A program made the translations under genes and the position numbers. DNA of 64,000 nucleotides from Schaedlerella arabinosiphila (lineage in GTDB: Bacteria > Bacillota > Clostridia > Lachnospirales > Lachnospiraceae), in NCBI RefSeq assembly GCF_003885045.1, contig NZ_RHJS01000002.1, positions 2,542,001-2,606,000 of the forward strand, read 5' to 3'. This document shows, piece by piece, positions 8,575-17,314 of the stretch (its first letter is position 1; each line of letters starts with the position of its first letter). The notes under the pieces were generated by a model. That model was not told where the DNA came from. It did no database searches and worked only from the letters and a program-made list of their open reading frames with translations.

Positions 8575-10461
8575 CTACACCTTCGAATCCCCGTTTTTCG
8601 CTTTTGGATTCTGTTTTTTCTTCTTTTTCAGATCCTTCCTGGATTTCGGTACTTCCCGGAATTTCCGTTCCTCTGTGATTTTCCGGTATTCCTGCTTTCT
8701 GCTCTCGGAAGATACGGTTCCTGGACCGATGCCCGGATTTCCCTGCACCTGTGTCGGCCCCGGTGTATCGAAATCATGGTAACCAAGCCCGTTCACCTCG
8801 TGCCCGCCTATAACCGGAAGAACTTTCGTATCCCCTTGTCCTGCACCGGAAGAACTATCCGTCAGCTCCATCTCATGCCCTGGCTCATGAAGCGCTGTTT
8901 CTCCTCCGAATACCGGAGCATTTCCTGCCTCTATGCCTCCTTCCGAATCAAAGGATTCTGTACTGCTGATACCGGCCTCACTTCCAATCTCACTAAGGAT
9001 CCCCTGTGTTTCAGCAGAAAGTCCTGTCTCTGCTGTATGGCTGCCTGTGGAAATACTGCCGTCTTTCTCAAAGCCATCCATACCGCTTCCGATTCCGGCA
9101 TCCTCGATCCCGCTGTCTCCAGGCACAGTACCCTCTAAGTTCATACCTGCATCCTCGGTTTCCCCTGTCTCCGGTTCCTCTTCCTCTACCGGATAGTCTC
9201 CCAGTTCTCCGGATGCGCTGCCTTCCATGCCAAAGACCGTCTCTGTACTCTGTTCTTCCATTCCGGCCAGATCCTCGCTTCCAGGCCCGTCCTCCGGCAT
9301 CATGCCCATTTCCTCCAGGACACTTCCCTCTCCGTCTGCCATGGTATCGAAATCACCGGATTCCAGGCCTGCATCTGCCAATTCTTCCTCCATGCCGTTT
9401 CCAAAGTCCGTTCCGTCCTCTGCCTGTATGCCGTCTGCTCCAAGCCCCATCGGAATCGGTCCCCCTGTATCCGTCATGCCGGAACCGTCCATATAGGAAT
9501 CATTTCCTGCGCCGGTCCCTTCTCCGTTTCCGGAAGGGCCTCCTGCCGTCTGGCTGCTCCCTCTCCCCACATGGGAAAAGATCCGTCCGGCTGCCATCAT
9601 CAGACCTAAAGCGCCCATTCCCGTTGACGGACGGCCTAAATTTACGCCCAGAGAAGACAGGTAGGAATCCAATTTAAAGGTCACTTTACAGAACCCGACC
9701 AGACAAAGCGTCGCCGCAAAGAACTTGGTAAACCCATAGCTGCTGGCAGTTAAATTCCCATAGCCGGATAAGAACATCTTCAGGCACCAGGAATTTAAGA
9801 TGATCAGGACAATCTGTCCGCCAAACATCTTCGACCAGGAGGCAAGGATGTTATTGGTTGCTTTCGACCCTCCGGTCCCAAACGCCAGCGGCGCCGTATA
9901 CGAAAATACGCCAAGCAGCACATACCGTTCTGCGATCACAAACAGCATTTTAAAATAATTCCATGCCACCACAAACTGTAAGATCAAAGTCAGGATTGCA
10001 ATGTTTAAGCTGTCAATCCCGATTCCTGCCGTAATCCCCTCCAATACGGAGACATACTCGGAAAAGCTGCTCACCTCGATCTCAGTCCCTGCCACCCACT
10101 GATAGGGCGTTCCCGCCACCCTCAGGATGTAATCCACCATCGGCTTTGCTGCCACAATAAAAAACAGACAGATCCCGCTGCGCAATACCAGCTCCACCGG
10201 ATCCTCGCTTGCGACCCCCGTCTTTCCGAACATGCTCTTAAAAAGCTGCCAGACACAGATCAGAAGAAGAAGCGCCGCCCCCATAGGCAGAATGGCATTG
10301 GAATAGAGATCGCCTGCCACAGAAAACAACTCCTCAAATAAACTTAAGTCACAGGATAAAAGCTCCGTGAACATATCCGTCACTAAGGACATCATATCAA
10401 CAATGAACTGCGAACACAGCTCCCGGATACCTTCTATCAATAATTCTAATAACCATCCCAT
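8575..10461 (-). CDS. VirB6/TrbL-like polytopic membrane protein
   Basis: A 628-residue protein. Residues 1-300 contain six or so hydrophobic segments (for example LPMGAALLLLICVW, SGICLFFIVAA, IAILTLILQFVVAW, FAATLCLVGF), as in the VirB6/TrbL channel component. Residues about 310-590 are acidic, glycine- and serine-rich low complexity, and the tail is lysine-rich (KSRKDLKKKKKQN). It is translated just upstream of the transglycosylase gene (15-base gap). The acidic extension is long compared with typical VirB6 proteins and probably cytoplasmic or surface-exposed linker. Confidence 0.85.
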   Translation of the reverse strand: MGWLLELLIEGIRELCSQFIVDMMSLVTDMFTELLSCDLSLFEELFSVAGDLYSNAILPMGAALLLLICVWQLFKSMFGKTGVASEDPVELVLRSGICLFFIVAAKPMVDYILRVAGTPYQWVAGTEIEVSSFSEYVSVLEGITAGIGIDSLNIAILTLILQFVVAWNYFKMLFVIAERYVLLGVFSYTAPLAFGTGGSKATNNILASWSKMFGGQIVLIILNSWCLKMFLSGYGNLTASSYGFTKFFAATLCLVGFCKVTFKLDSYLSSLGVNLGRPSTGMGALGLMMAAGRIFSHVGRGSSQTAGGPSGNGEGTGAGNDSYMDGSGMTDTGGPIPMGLGADGIQAEDGTDFGNGMEEELADAGLESGDFDTMADGEGSVLEEMGMMPEDGPGSEDLAGMEEQSTETVFGMEGSASGELGDYPVEEEEPETGETEDAGMNLEGTVPGDSGIEDAGIGSGMDGFEKDGSISTGSHTAETGLSAETQGILSEIGSEAGISSTESFDSEGGIEAGNAPVFGGETALHEPGHEMELTDSSSGAGQGDTKVLPVIGGHEVNGLGYHDFDTPGPTQVQGNPGIGPGTVSSESRKQEYRKITEERKFREVPKSRKDLKKKKKQNPKAKNGDSKV

Positions 10462-10536
10462 ATTTTATCTTTCACCTGTTAAGGCATCCCCCTTTCTGCC
10501 GGGAGAGCGCCGGCACATGTTTATCTGTCCGGCATT

Positions 10537-10929
10537 TTAGCCGCCGAACATACTCTTTGGAATAATACTCTCAAAATAGGTCACGATTGCGCCAAGCGTC
10601 ATGAGCGCCGCCCAGCATACGATGATCCGTTTCAGCCATGACCTGGATTCATCTACGGTCCGCCCGGATTTTGAGAAATTCATCAGAAACAGGCACACTG
10701 CCGAGCACACGACAGCCGCCACGGTTGCAATGCCGGCCACATCCTTATAGACCGTCTGCATGGCATTCTTTGCCGTATCAAAGATCGTATCCGCAAACAC
10801 AGGCGCTGCAGATACGGCCAGTAAAACGACCGCAAGAAATGCCGTAAACGCAAAGCGGGGAATCAGCATCGCAAACTGATTCCCCGGCTCCTTTATCTCC
10901 GTATTCTGTTCTCTTAAATTTCCTGCCAA
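10537..10929 (-). CDS. VirB2-like pilin/channel small membrane protein
   Basis: A 130-residue protein with a signal-like helix (FTAFLAVVLLAVSAAPVFA) and two further hydrophobic helices (VAAVVCSAVCLFLM and VCWAALMTLGAIVTYF), the VirB2/TrbC layout. I place the start at TTG 10929 because AAGGGAGGGG ends 5 bases upstream. The longer frame from 10965 has no ribosome site. It is the first gene of the secretion block, and a terminator-like hairpin (10968-10999) lies just upstream in its leader. Confidence 0.75.
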   Translation of the reverse strand: MAGNLREQNTEIKEPGNQFAMLIPRFAFTAFLAVVLLAVSAAPVFADTIFDTAKNAMQTVYKDVAGIATVAAVVCSAVCLFLMNFSKSGRTVDESRSWLKRIIVCWAALMTLGAIVTYFESIIPKSMFGG

Positions 10930-10967
10930 TGAGTCCCCTCCCTTCTGTTCTGGAAAAAATAACAAAT

Positions 10968-10999
10968 AAAAAAGACAGCCCTTTTTAACTCCGGCTGCC
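10968..10999 (-). terminator. intrinsic terminator in leader of the secretion operon
   Basis: On the minus strand GGCAGCC pairs with GGCTGTC around an A-rich loop and is followed by TTTTTTATTT. It lies between the small 36-residue gene and the VirB2-like start, so transcription entering the secretion genes must pass it. Confidence 0.7.
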
Positions 11000-11034
11000 A
11001 GCTCCCTGTAATGTCCTGCGGCTCTCCATGCATG

Positions 11035-11145
11035 TCATCCGCATGCACAAAACTTTACTTTACCATTGTATACGGACTGGAATTGTATGTCAATATCACA
11101 GGAGACGCAATACCGTCGCAATTTCGTCGCAATTGATTCTTTCAT
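11035..11145 (-). CDS. 36-residue Cys-rich peptide
   Basis: ATG 11145 has GGAGG 6 bases upstream. The product (MKESIATKLRRYC...) has CVSC and CAC near its end, four cysteines in 36 residues, which could bind a metal. A longer frame from 11265 is open but has no ribosome site. Function unknown. Confidence 0.5.
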   Translation of the reverse strand: MKESIATKLRRYCVSCDIDIQFQSVYNGKVKFCACG

Positions 11146-11264
11146 GATCTTCCTCCTGCAGCTTTTAAAAATACAGGGTACAGATTTCTCTGCACCCCAT
11201 AAAAGAATCATCCTGTTATTCTGCCTTTGCTCTTTCAACACCATATAAGGCTTTTTTGCTCTCA

Positions 11265-12260
11265 TTATCTTGCCACTTTAGTCCCTGCAATCCATTCCTG
11301 CACGATATTTAAACCTACATCCAGGACTTTGGCAATCATACTTTCCGGCAGCCCCTCTGCTTTCATGTTTATAGCTGCCTCCTTTTTACTTTCAAGCTTC
11401 CCTTCTTCCTTCTTTTCATTTCCAAACTGTTCTACTGCTTTCTCCTGATCAAATAAACCCATCATTATATTTATAACCTCCTTCTCACGACCCGACAGAT
11501 ACTCCTTCAGTACGTTTCTGTCCTGGCATATCCGTATTGTACTAAGCACTGCCTCTCTTGTTTTGCCGTATAGCCTCACCTGTTCATTATATACTTTTGT
11601 GAAATCCACATACTGGCTGATAATATCACCTTTCCCATCTCCATAAAGTACCTTTACATTTACTTCAAGATACTCCTTGTTCCCTTCAAAGAATTCTTCC
11701 GAAAGACGAAGCCATTCCGGCCTGTCCTTTCGGTCGCCCGAATATATCACATAGAATTCAGGTCTGGGAACAGCCAGTTTTTTACTTCCATACCGGTTTT
11801 GTCTGGTGCTCTCAATAAACTCATTCCATGTATGTGCCAGATAAAGAAAAATCCGGATGATAATATTCACTGTCCAGCTGGATTGGGCTTCCAGCATCAA
11901 AAGTAACTTTCCCCGGACTGTCATGCCCAAATCATTATACTGCTGGTCAGTAAATATATTCTTTATCGTTACGTTTCCTATATCTGCTTCTGTCACATCC
12001 GTATCCTCCGGATGGATTGCCTGGTATAATTGCAAAGCATACTTACGGTCTCCAAACAAATCACGGAATACAGAATCCTTGGATGTAGTTTTCACATCTG
12101 ATTTCTGGGAGTTAGATTCTGATACTGTCTCCGTTTTTATTCTGAAACTGTCGGATCGCTTCTGCTCAAAATCCGTATCAGAAGTATTGTCTGCTACCAT
12201 CTCTATCCTATTGTTTATATCTGCCTGCCTTTTATCCATCGTATTTTCCATCCCTCCCAT
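11265..12260 (-). CDS. Rpn-family PD-(D/E)XK nuclease / putative transposase
   Basis: A 331-residue protein of the Rpn recombination-promoting nuclease family. Residues about 60-230 hold the family core: KDSVFRDLFGD, YNDLGMTVRGKLLLMLEAQ with the acidic active-site Asp and Glu-x-Gln, and RIFLYLAHTWNEF. The C-terminus ends with a helical region (EGLPESMIAKVLDVG) like other members. ATG 12260 is the longest start; ATG 12239 is equally plausible. These genes are common passengers of Firmicutes genomes and mobile elements; RpnA-type proteins are DNA endonucleases. Confidence 0.88.
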   Translation of the reverse strand: MGGMENTMDKRQADINNRIEMVADNTSDTDFEQKRSDSFRIKTETVSESNSQKSDVKTTSKDSVFRDLFGDRKYALQLYQAIHPEDTDVTEADIGNVTIKNIFTDQQYNDLGMTVRGKLLLMLEAQSSWTVNIIIRIFLYLAHTWNEFIESTRQNRYGSKKLAVPRPEFYVIYSGDRKDRPEWLRLSEEFFEGNKEYLEVNVKVLYGDGKGDIISQYVDFTKVYNEQVRLYGKTREAVLSTIRICQDRNVLKEYLSGREKEVINIMMGLFDQEKAVEQFGNEKKEEGKLESKKEAAINMKAEGLPESMIAKVLDVGLNIVQEWIAGTKVAR

Positions 12261-12611
12261 TCTCCAAACTACTCTATCTCTTCTTCATATTCATTATATC
12301 AGATTTTCGTAAACCTGCAACGTCCTCTATAAGATTTCAGGACGGCTGCTTTCCTCTTTTCTTCCGTATCCCAACTCGGAGGAAATAGAATATCACCTCC
12401 CCTGACATATTTCCTATCTCCGTTACATTGTAAGGCATCTACCCTACATCAAATATAGTATAAAAGTCCGTATCATGCCAAAAATCATTTCTGGAAAAGA
12501 AATATGTATATTCCATCCCTTCCGGCCACTAAAACCATAACACGCCCTTTAAAGGCAGAAGTTTTCCATTACACTTTGCAGAATCTCCGAAATTGCAAGG
12601 TAATGGTATTC
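12261..12611. other. intergenic, no gene seen
   Basis: I see no convincing reading frame in this 351-base gap. It should hold the promoter of the Rpn gene on the minus strand, but no clear consensus pair was found. Confidence 0.4.
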
Positions 12612-13028
12612 TCATTTTCCACTTTCCTCATGTCTGTCTTCAACCATTCTGATCTGTTTATCCACATAAGCAAAGAATTCTCCCTGATACTCCGCTTCCG
12701 TAAGTTCTGTCAGTTTCTCCATCTCTTTACCGAACAGCTCAATATTGGTATACTTCTTTATGAGCTTTGAATTTGCTGTAATCTCTAAAAAATACAAATG
12801 GACAAAAAGTTTTCCGGCTTTTGCAAAAACATAGCTTATCTGCCCGATACTCCCGTCAACTCCTGATTTAAAATAGATCTCTTTGAGTTTATCCGTATAG
12901 AAATTCTCCATTTTTACAATCAAGGCATTTTTCTTCTCTTTCTCAACAGCCAATTTTTCTTCCAAAGCATCCTGACTGTTCAGGCAGCTTTTTAGTTGTT
13001 CATCATATGGGCTTACAATCATCCTCAT
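12612..13028 (-). CDS. hypothetical protein, ICE accessory
   Basis: A 138-residue protein with a helical N-terminal half (residues 10-50, LEEKLAVEKEKKNAL, possibly coiled coil) and a beta-like middle (ISYVFAKAGKLFVHLYFLEI). AAGGAG lies about 11 bases before ATG 13028; ATG 13022 is an alternative. Not recognised. Confidence 0.6.
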   Translation of the reverse strand: MRMIVSPYDEQLKSCLNSQDALEEKLAVEKEKKNALIVKMENFYTDKLKEIYFKSGVDGSIGQISYVFAKAGKLFVHLYFLEITANSKLIKKYTNIELFGKEMEKLTELTEAEYQGEFFAYVDKQIRMVEDRHEESGK

Positions 13029-13060
13029 CGTTTTCCTGTCTCCTTACTTCATCCAACATT

Positions 13061-13156
13061 TTAACTAAAGTACCATGCATCTGTTTTATAAAGATTATGG
13101 CTTTTCCTTGTTAATGTAATCTCATCTGTTACTTCTTCTTTGCAACTTTTCTTCAC
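13061..13156 (-). CDS. possible 31-residue peptide
   Basis: GTG 13156 follows a GGGAGGCGGAG stretch and reads MKKSCKEEVTDEITL... to a stop at 13061. A longer ATG frame starts at 13243 but overlaps the upstream gene. Weak support. Confidence 0.25.
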   Translation of the reverse strand: MKKSCKEEVTDEITLTRKSHNLYKTDAWYFS

Positions 13157-13199
13157 TGCTCTCCGCCTCCCTCGCGAAGTGCATCTTTTTATATAACGC

Positions 13200-13661
13200 T
13201 TATTCCTGATTCCTGCGAACCTGTTTTTGTGATACATTCCCATAAAAACCTCCTGTGTCCTCTATCCGATAGTCCATATCCCCGCAAAGCGGATAATCCG
13301 GCTCGCCGTCTGGCTCATTACTGGAAGCCCGGAACAGCCTGTCATGCCTCTCTTCCGGCATTTCCCCCGGATCGCTGTATTTCCAGAGCCTTCCCGCCTC
13401 ATCTTTATATACCCGGCGTCCCCATGAATCCACTCCAACAAAGGAAAGGTTCATGATTTTATCCGAAACAGGCATCAGTTCATACTCTGCCGCATCTTTG
13501 GGATGAAGCGGCATTTTGTACTCAATATATCCCCATGCTTCCTGTCCAATCTCCTCACAATATGTTCTGGAATCAAAATTGACGATATTAAGGACTTTCA
13601 TAAATGGCGACTTCGGATAACTGCCCGGTGTAATCGGCCGTTGCGTGCTGTAATATCTCAT
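13200..13661 (-). CDS. hypothetical protein, ICE accessory
   Basis: A 153-residue acidic protein (MRYYSTQRPITPGSYP..., FDSRTYCEEIGQEAWGYIEY). The type recurs in Lachnospiraceae conjugative elements, in my memory, near antirestriction-like genes, but I cannot name a domain. Its ATG overlaps the stop of the Cys-rich gene upstream as ATGA, indicating coupled translation. Confidence 0.65.
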   Translation of the reverse strand: MRYYSTQRPITPGSYPKSPFMKVLNIVNFDSRTYCEEIGQEAWGYIEYKMPLHPKDAAEYELMPVSDKIMNLSFVGVDSWGRRVYKDEAGRLWKYSDPGEMPEERHDRLFRASSNEPDGEPDYPLCGDMDYRIEDTGGFYGNVSQKQVRRNQE

Positions 13662-13855
13662 CTGCTTTCCTCCTCATTTCTAACTGAACAATATTCTGTA
13701 TCTGCCAAAGCACAGTCTTCACATCCCTTATTTAAAAAACACTGGCTACATCTCATGGCAGATCTGCTGTATTCCTCACATTCTTCCTTTACCGTTTTAG
13801 GGCAAGTGCCATCTACGCATGCCACGCCGACATAATCCCTGCATCCTTTTTTCAT
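13658..13855 (-). CDS. small Cys-rich protein
   Basis: A 65-residue protein with ten cysteines (CRDYVGVACVDGTC, CSQCFLNKGCEDC), suggesting a metal-binding knot. It precedes and is translationally coupled to the next gene. Two other small Cys-rich genes lie at 16802-17008 and 17024-17194. Confidence 0.65.
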   Translation of the reverse strand: MKKGCRDYVGVACVDGTCPKTVKEECEEYSRSAMRCSQCFLNKGCEDCALADTEYCSVRNEEESR

Positions 13856-13935
13856 ATCTTACTCCACACCTCCACAATATTCTTCACAGTTTTCTACCGA
13901 TGCAGAAATATATCTCTGCATCGGTAGCACCTTTC

Positions 13936-14397
13936 TCAAATTCTAAAATCGTATCCTTTTAAAATCAGTGCACAGAAAATCGCCAGACAATCATTTTCAT
14001 AATATATGCTTTCTACTCCGTTACATTTCGCTTCATGAATCAGCCTTTCTCCCCGTTCTTTCAATATGCGCCTCTTTTCTTCACTCAACTTTTCATATTT
14101 TTCCATCAACTTCTCATTCGCGTCATTAAAATGCACATATAATTCGTAAAAAAAGCGTCTATCTTCAGCTTTTATTTCTTTCAAACTGTCCCCTTTTCCG
14201 TATTCAGCTTGACTAGCATCCACTACTTCTACTGCCTTTAATGCTTCCTGCAAAAGAAGATCAACCAAACTCTCTATCGTCATTCCACATTCAAGCGCAA
14301 GTTGGTAAACTTGTGTGTATGTTTCTAGCCGAACTACAACACTGGCCAGTCCCCGTGGTATTTTGGTTTCTGATTTCTTCAAAATAATTTTTTCCAT
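13936..14397 (-). CDS. hypothetical protein, possible RHH-type N-terminus
   Basis: A 153-residue protein. Residues 12-55 (GLASVVVRLETYTQVYQLALE, TIESLVDLLLQEAL) read like a strand-helix-helix element; the remainder is helical and charged. A DNA-binding role is only a guess. Confidence 0.6.
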   Translation of the reverse strand: MEKIILKKSETKIPRGLASVVVRLETYTQVYQLALECGMTIESLVDLLLQEALKAVEVVDASQAEYGKGDSLKEIKAEDRRFFYELYVHFNDANEKLMEKYEKLSEEKRRILKERGERLIHEAKCNGVESIYYENDCLAIFCALILKGYDFRI

Positions 14398-14413
14398 TTC
14401 ATCCGTCTCCCTC

Positions 14414-14623
14414 TTACTGCAGCCAAACTTCCTGCAGTATATTTTCTATCAGCCTGTCTAACTCGTCCACCTCTGGAGCATAACTCCGCCACGTAAATCC
14501 ATCCGTTGCCTCGTTCGCCTTTTCGTACAACTTTTCAATCTGATCTACCATTTGGAGATAGCCTGTATTGGAATCACGCAATATATCCATCGCCGCTTTA
14601 ATACAGTCATATCGGTGCCGCAA
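14414..14623 (-). pseudogene. truncated duplicate of the gene at 16061-16759
   Basis: The 69-residue frame matches the last 68 residues of the 232-residue protein at 16061-16759: RHRYDCIKAAMDILRD against RHRYDCLKTAMDILRD, then NTGYLQM in both, then ELDR and QEVWLQ against QEAWIQ. The only start is a TTG directly preceded by a TAA, and the upstream 160 residues are absent. It looks like a remnant of a diverged tandem duplication, though translation as a small protein is not excluded. Confidence 0.7.
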
Positions 14624-14631
14624 TTAGAAGA

Positions 14632-14994
14632 CTATACTTCCCAAAGGGAAGGAAACCTTTCCATCAGTAGCCGTTTCACTGCCTCCGGATGCTTCAGCGG
14701 AAAATTATACGGGCTTCTCTCCATTCCCAGAAGTATATCCCCGGCAATAATACCGCCATGTTCATCCACACCATAGAAATAAGATGCCACCGGATTAACT
14801 GGCTTGTTTTCTGCAAATCCCGAATCATCTATAAGCATCACAACCATATCTCCAAAAAAGTCATACATCCGCTTTGTTCTTACAACTTCAAGATACTCGG
14901 CTCCGATTGCTTTCGCTTTCTCCTTCAGACTCCAATCTAAAAGCTCCACTATGGATATCTGGTTTCCTGTCGTAATCTTTATTGTTTTAACCAT
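14632..14994 (-). CDS. DUF3846 domain protein
   Basis: A 120-residue protein. The segment NPVASYFYGVDEHGGIIAGDILL matches the end of DUF3846 domains, small proteins frequent on ICEs, plasmids and phages of Firmicutes, often near antirestriction genes. No biochemical role is established to my knowledge. GCAGGTGAAAA precedes ATG 14994. Confidence 0.7.
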   Translation of the reverse strand: MVKTIKITTGNQISIVELLDWSLKEKAKAIGAEYLEVVRTKRMYDFFGDMVVMLIDDSGFAENKPVNPVASYFYGVDEHGGIIAGDILLGMERSPYNFPLKHPEAVKRLLMERFPSLWEV

Positions 14995-15018
14995 TTTTCA
15001 CCTGCCATTTTCATCCAT

Positions 15019-15210
15019 TCAAAGAATCTCTTCTATGTATTCATGCTCTTTTGCTTCAAAAATTTCAAAAAAGAACTCTGCAAAGTTCTCTCCATCTTTC
15101 CGCTCTGGAGCATCAACTGATAAATCGCACCACTGCCTGCAGGCTTCTTCCAGCAAAGTATTGAAAACAGCCATCCTCTTCTTATTCCCTGCCACATCAT
15201 AAATCGTCAT
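15019..15210 (-). CDS. small acidic hypothetical protein
   Basis: A 63-residue protein (MTIYDVAGNKKRMAVF..., FAEFFFEIFEAKEHEY) with AAGGAGGAC 6 bases before ATG 15210. Not recognised. Confidence 0.6.
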   Translation of the reverse strand: MTIYDVAGNKKRMAVFNTLLEEACRQWCDLSVDAPERKDGENFAEFFFEIFEAKEHEYIEEIL

Positions 15211-15248
15211 ATTTTTGTCCTCCTTAAAACTCCTTATTTTCCCTTTAC

Positions 15249-16034
15249 TCAGATGTAATTTGCATACCTGCTGCTAATAGTAGAAACCCACTCCTTATCC
15301 AGTCTGTCCGGATACGTACTATATGCTTTTTCGTAACTGTTCCACCACCAGCCACGACCTTTTAATGCCACATGGAGTTGCCGTTTCGGTCTCATAATAA
15401 ACTTGATATATGCCCTGTCTCTTTCTAAATAAGCCGTTAAGTTTTCGTCCTCAAAGAAAATTTCTTTTCGTATTTCTTTAATTTCACCGGCAAGCGACTG
15501 TTGATACAGTTTTGCAATAGTACTGTTTTTTCTCCACTTATACTCTGGATATAACTCCTCATACAACTGAATAAACGTCTGGTTATCATGTCTTGCCAAT
15601 GCTCTCAGATAGCATGTTGGATTACAGGAATTATCTGATTTCCGGCAGAACTCTATCATTTCCAGAAGTTCTTCCGCCTTACTATTTTTCTTCTGGCTTT
15701 GCTTGATCTGTCCTTCCAAGTCTCTGAACCAGTTAGAAAACGCCGCCGATAATTCCAAAATCTTGTCTGATTTGTCCAGTTTCCGGGAGTTATATCTTGC
15801 CGGGCCCGCAACAGCCACACTCACATGCTGCGCCTCATATTTCAAGATCTCACTCCATTTTTCATATAACTTATCCAAAAGCTTCTGCTTCTTTTCCTCC
15901 GAAACCGGCCACGATAAGATTTTTTCAGCATACGCTTCATAGTCGGCTTTTGAAAGGTCTCCCCTCTTTCCCATCATACTATTGTAATTTGCTGATTTTA
16001 TCATACCTTCACTCAATTTTTTTACCATCGCCAT
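15249..16034 (-). CDS. hypothetical ICE protein
   Basis: A 261-residue protein starting at ATG 16034 (AAGGGAG 7 bases upstream), preferred over GTG 16073, which would overlap the upstream gene. The stretch SVAVAGPARYNSRKLDKSD resembles a motif I associate with phage- and ICE-borne large polyvalent or antirestriction proteins, but no family name is certain. The C-terminus is aromatic (GRGWWWNSYEKAY). Confidence 0.65.
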   Translation of the reverse strand: MAMVKKLSEGMIKSANYNSMMGKRGDLSKADYEAYAEKILSWPVSEEKKQKLLDKLYEKWSEILKYEAQHVSVAVAGPARYNSRKLDKSDKILELSAAFSNWFRDLEGQIKQSQKKNSKAEELLEMIEFCRKSDNSCNPTCYLRALARHDNQTFIQLYEELYPEYKWRKNSTIAKLYQQSLAGEIKEIRKEIFFEDENLTAYLERDRAYIKFIMRPKRQLHVALKGRGWWWNSYEKAYSTYPDRLDKEWVSTISSRYANYI

Positions 16035-16060
16035 AATATTTCTCCCTTCAATAAATTCAC

Positions 16061-16759
16061 TCACTGTATCCACGCCTCTTGAGGCAAATTCCCTAAAATC
16101 CTGTCCAGCTCCCTTACTGACTTACACCATTTATAACGAAAGCCATCCGATTCCTCATCCGCCTTTTCATACATCTCATCTATCTGCTTTATCATCTGCA
16201 GATATCCGGTATTCTCATCCCGTAATATATCCATTGCTGTCTTCAGACAATCATACCGATGTCTCAAGGCTATAAATGACTGATAGATACGAAAACACTG
16301 TCTGGATGCTGCTATCAGATTATCCTTCGTTAACTGCTTAAGAGCTTTTTTACTTTCATCTTCTGCAAATGCTTCTGTACAGGATAATCCAAAGTAGTCC
16401 TGTTCATAGCTGTCATACCCCAGCAATCCTCCATAATCTTCACCGGCTCCTACTGCCACAAAAAACTTATCGAAGCACTTCGGAATCCATTCCGCCCTTA
16501 AATCTTCAAGCATTTTCTCACACTCCGCGCATAGATCAGCAAACATCATCTTAAATTCATATGCTTCATCCTCATCTCCATCCAATGCGTTAATCAATGT
16601 CTCATCGTCTGTATCAAAATACCAGTGAACATCTTCACATTGCTCCTGAATATCCCATAACTCCTGATAAATGCTCTCCAGATTCAAAGCCTTAACTATT
16701 GGCTTTTTATATCTGAGCTGTTTTGCTTTTTGCCGTTTTGTTTCTGCTGCATCCACCAT
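16061..16759 (-). CDS. hypothetical ICE protein (DUF6809-like)
   Basis: A 232-residue, mostly helical acidic protein with VHWYFDTDDETLINALDGDED and the C-terminal RHRYDCLKTAMDILRD block that is duplicated as a fragment at 14414-14623. From memory it resembles DUF6809. GGAGG lies 6 bases before ATG 16759. Function unknown. Confidence 0.65.
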   Translation of the reverse strand: MVDAAETKRQKAKQLRYKKPIVKALNLESIYQELWDIQEQCEDVHWYFDTDDETLINALDGDEDEAYEFKMMFADLCAECEKMLEDLRAEWIPKCFDKFFVAVGAGEDYGGLLGYDSYEQDYFGLSCTEAFAEDESKKALKQLTKDNLIAASRQCFRIYQSFIALRHRYDCLKTAMDILRDENTGYLQMIKQIDEMYEKADEESDGFRYKWCKSVRELDRILGNLPQEAWIQ

Positions 16760-16801
16760 TTTACGCCTCCATGAAATATTGATCTGGTTATCAGATCATT
16801 T

Positions 16802-17008
16802 CTATTTTTTATGATACTTTCTTCTGAATTTTTTATATGGCGTCCCCTCTCTCTCACTTCTGCAATAGCCATTCCACTTGTAGCAATCCTTACATCCAGT
16901 CCTGCAATACCATAGATATTCTTTTTCAAATGTACATTTCCAGCTATGCAGCCTGTCCAATGGTGTTTCTAAGAAAATCCCATATAATGCCCCTATGATT
17001 CTCTTCAC
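16802..17008 (-). CDS. small Cys-rich protein
   Basis: A 68-residue protein with a C-terminal cluster (CRTGCKDCYKWNGYC) and aromatic N-terminus. GTG 17008 has AGGAGG 8 bases upstream. The spacing CxxxCxxC...C could bind zinc or a cluster; unknown. Confidence 0.6.
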   Translation of the reverse strand: MKRIIGALYGIFLETPLDRLHSWKCTFEKEYLWYCRTGCKDCYKWNGYCRSEREGTPYKKFRRKYHKK

Positions 17009-17023
17009 GCGTATCTCCTCCTA

Positions 17024-17194
17024 TTATTTTATATACTTTCTTCCTTCTACACCGTATGGATCTTCCGGCTCCCAATCCACCCGCAATTGACAGTCTTCAC
17101 ACATCAATACTTTCCTTCCGGTACAAAGCGGATATGGATTATCTTTTTCCGGTATAAAACATTCTGGTCTCTCATATGATTGGTCTTTGCGCAT
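17024..17194 (-). CDS. 56-residue Cys-containing peptide
   Basis: ATG 17194 has GGAGGG about 7 bases upstream. The product (MRKDQSYERPECF..., VLMCEDCQLRVDWEPED) contains a CxxC pair and ends at TAA 17024-17026, 16 bases before the next gene. Its leader contains the hairpin at 17241-17275. Confidence 0.6.
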   Translation of the reverse strand: MRKDQSYERPECFIPEKDNPYPLCTGRKVLMCEDCQLRVDWEPEDPYGVEGRKYIK

Positions 17195-17240
17195 ATCTTT
17201 TTCCCTCCATCAAAAATACATATTTCGTTACATTGAACAG

Positions 17241-17275
17241 AAAAGACACCGATTACTTGAAAAATAACCAGTGCC
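17241..17275 (-). terminator. repeated hairpin, terminator-like (copy 1)
   Basis: On the minus strand GGCACTGGTTA pairs with TAATCGGTGTC and is followed by TTTTC. It terminates the upstream 73-residue gene and lies in the leader of the 56-residue gene. Closely related hairpins occur at 17630-17662, 23804-23837 and 25958-25990. Confidence 0.75.
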
Positions 17276-17314
17276 TTCCTCTTTAACTACTCCCTTTCAG
17301 ACTTGTCTATCCTC

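Noticed and set aside
8413..9677. Plus-strand frames opposite the low-complexity VirB6-like tail
   Set aside because: They mirror GC-rich repetitive codons and have no ribosome site or domain.
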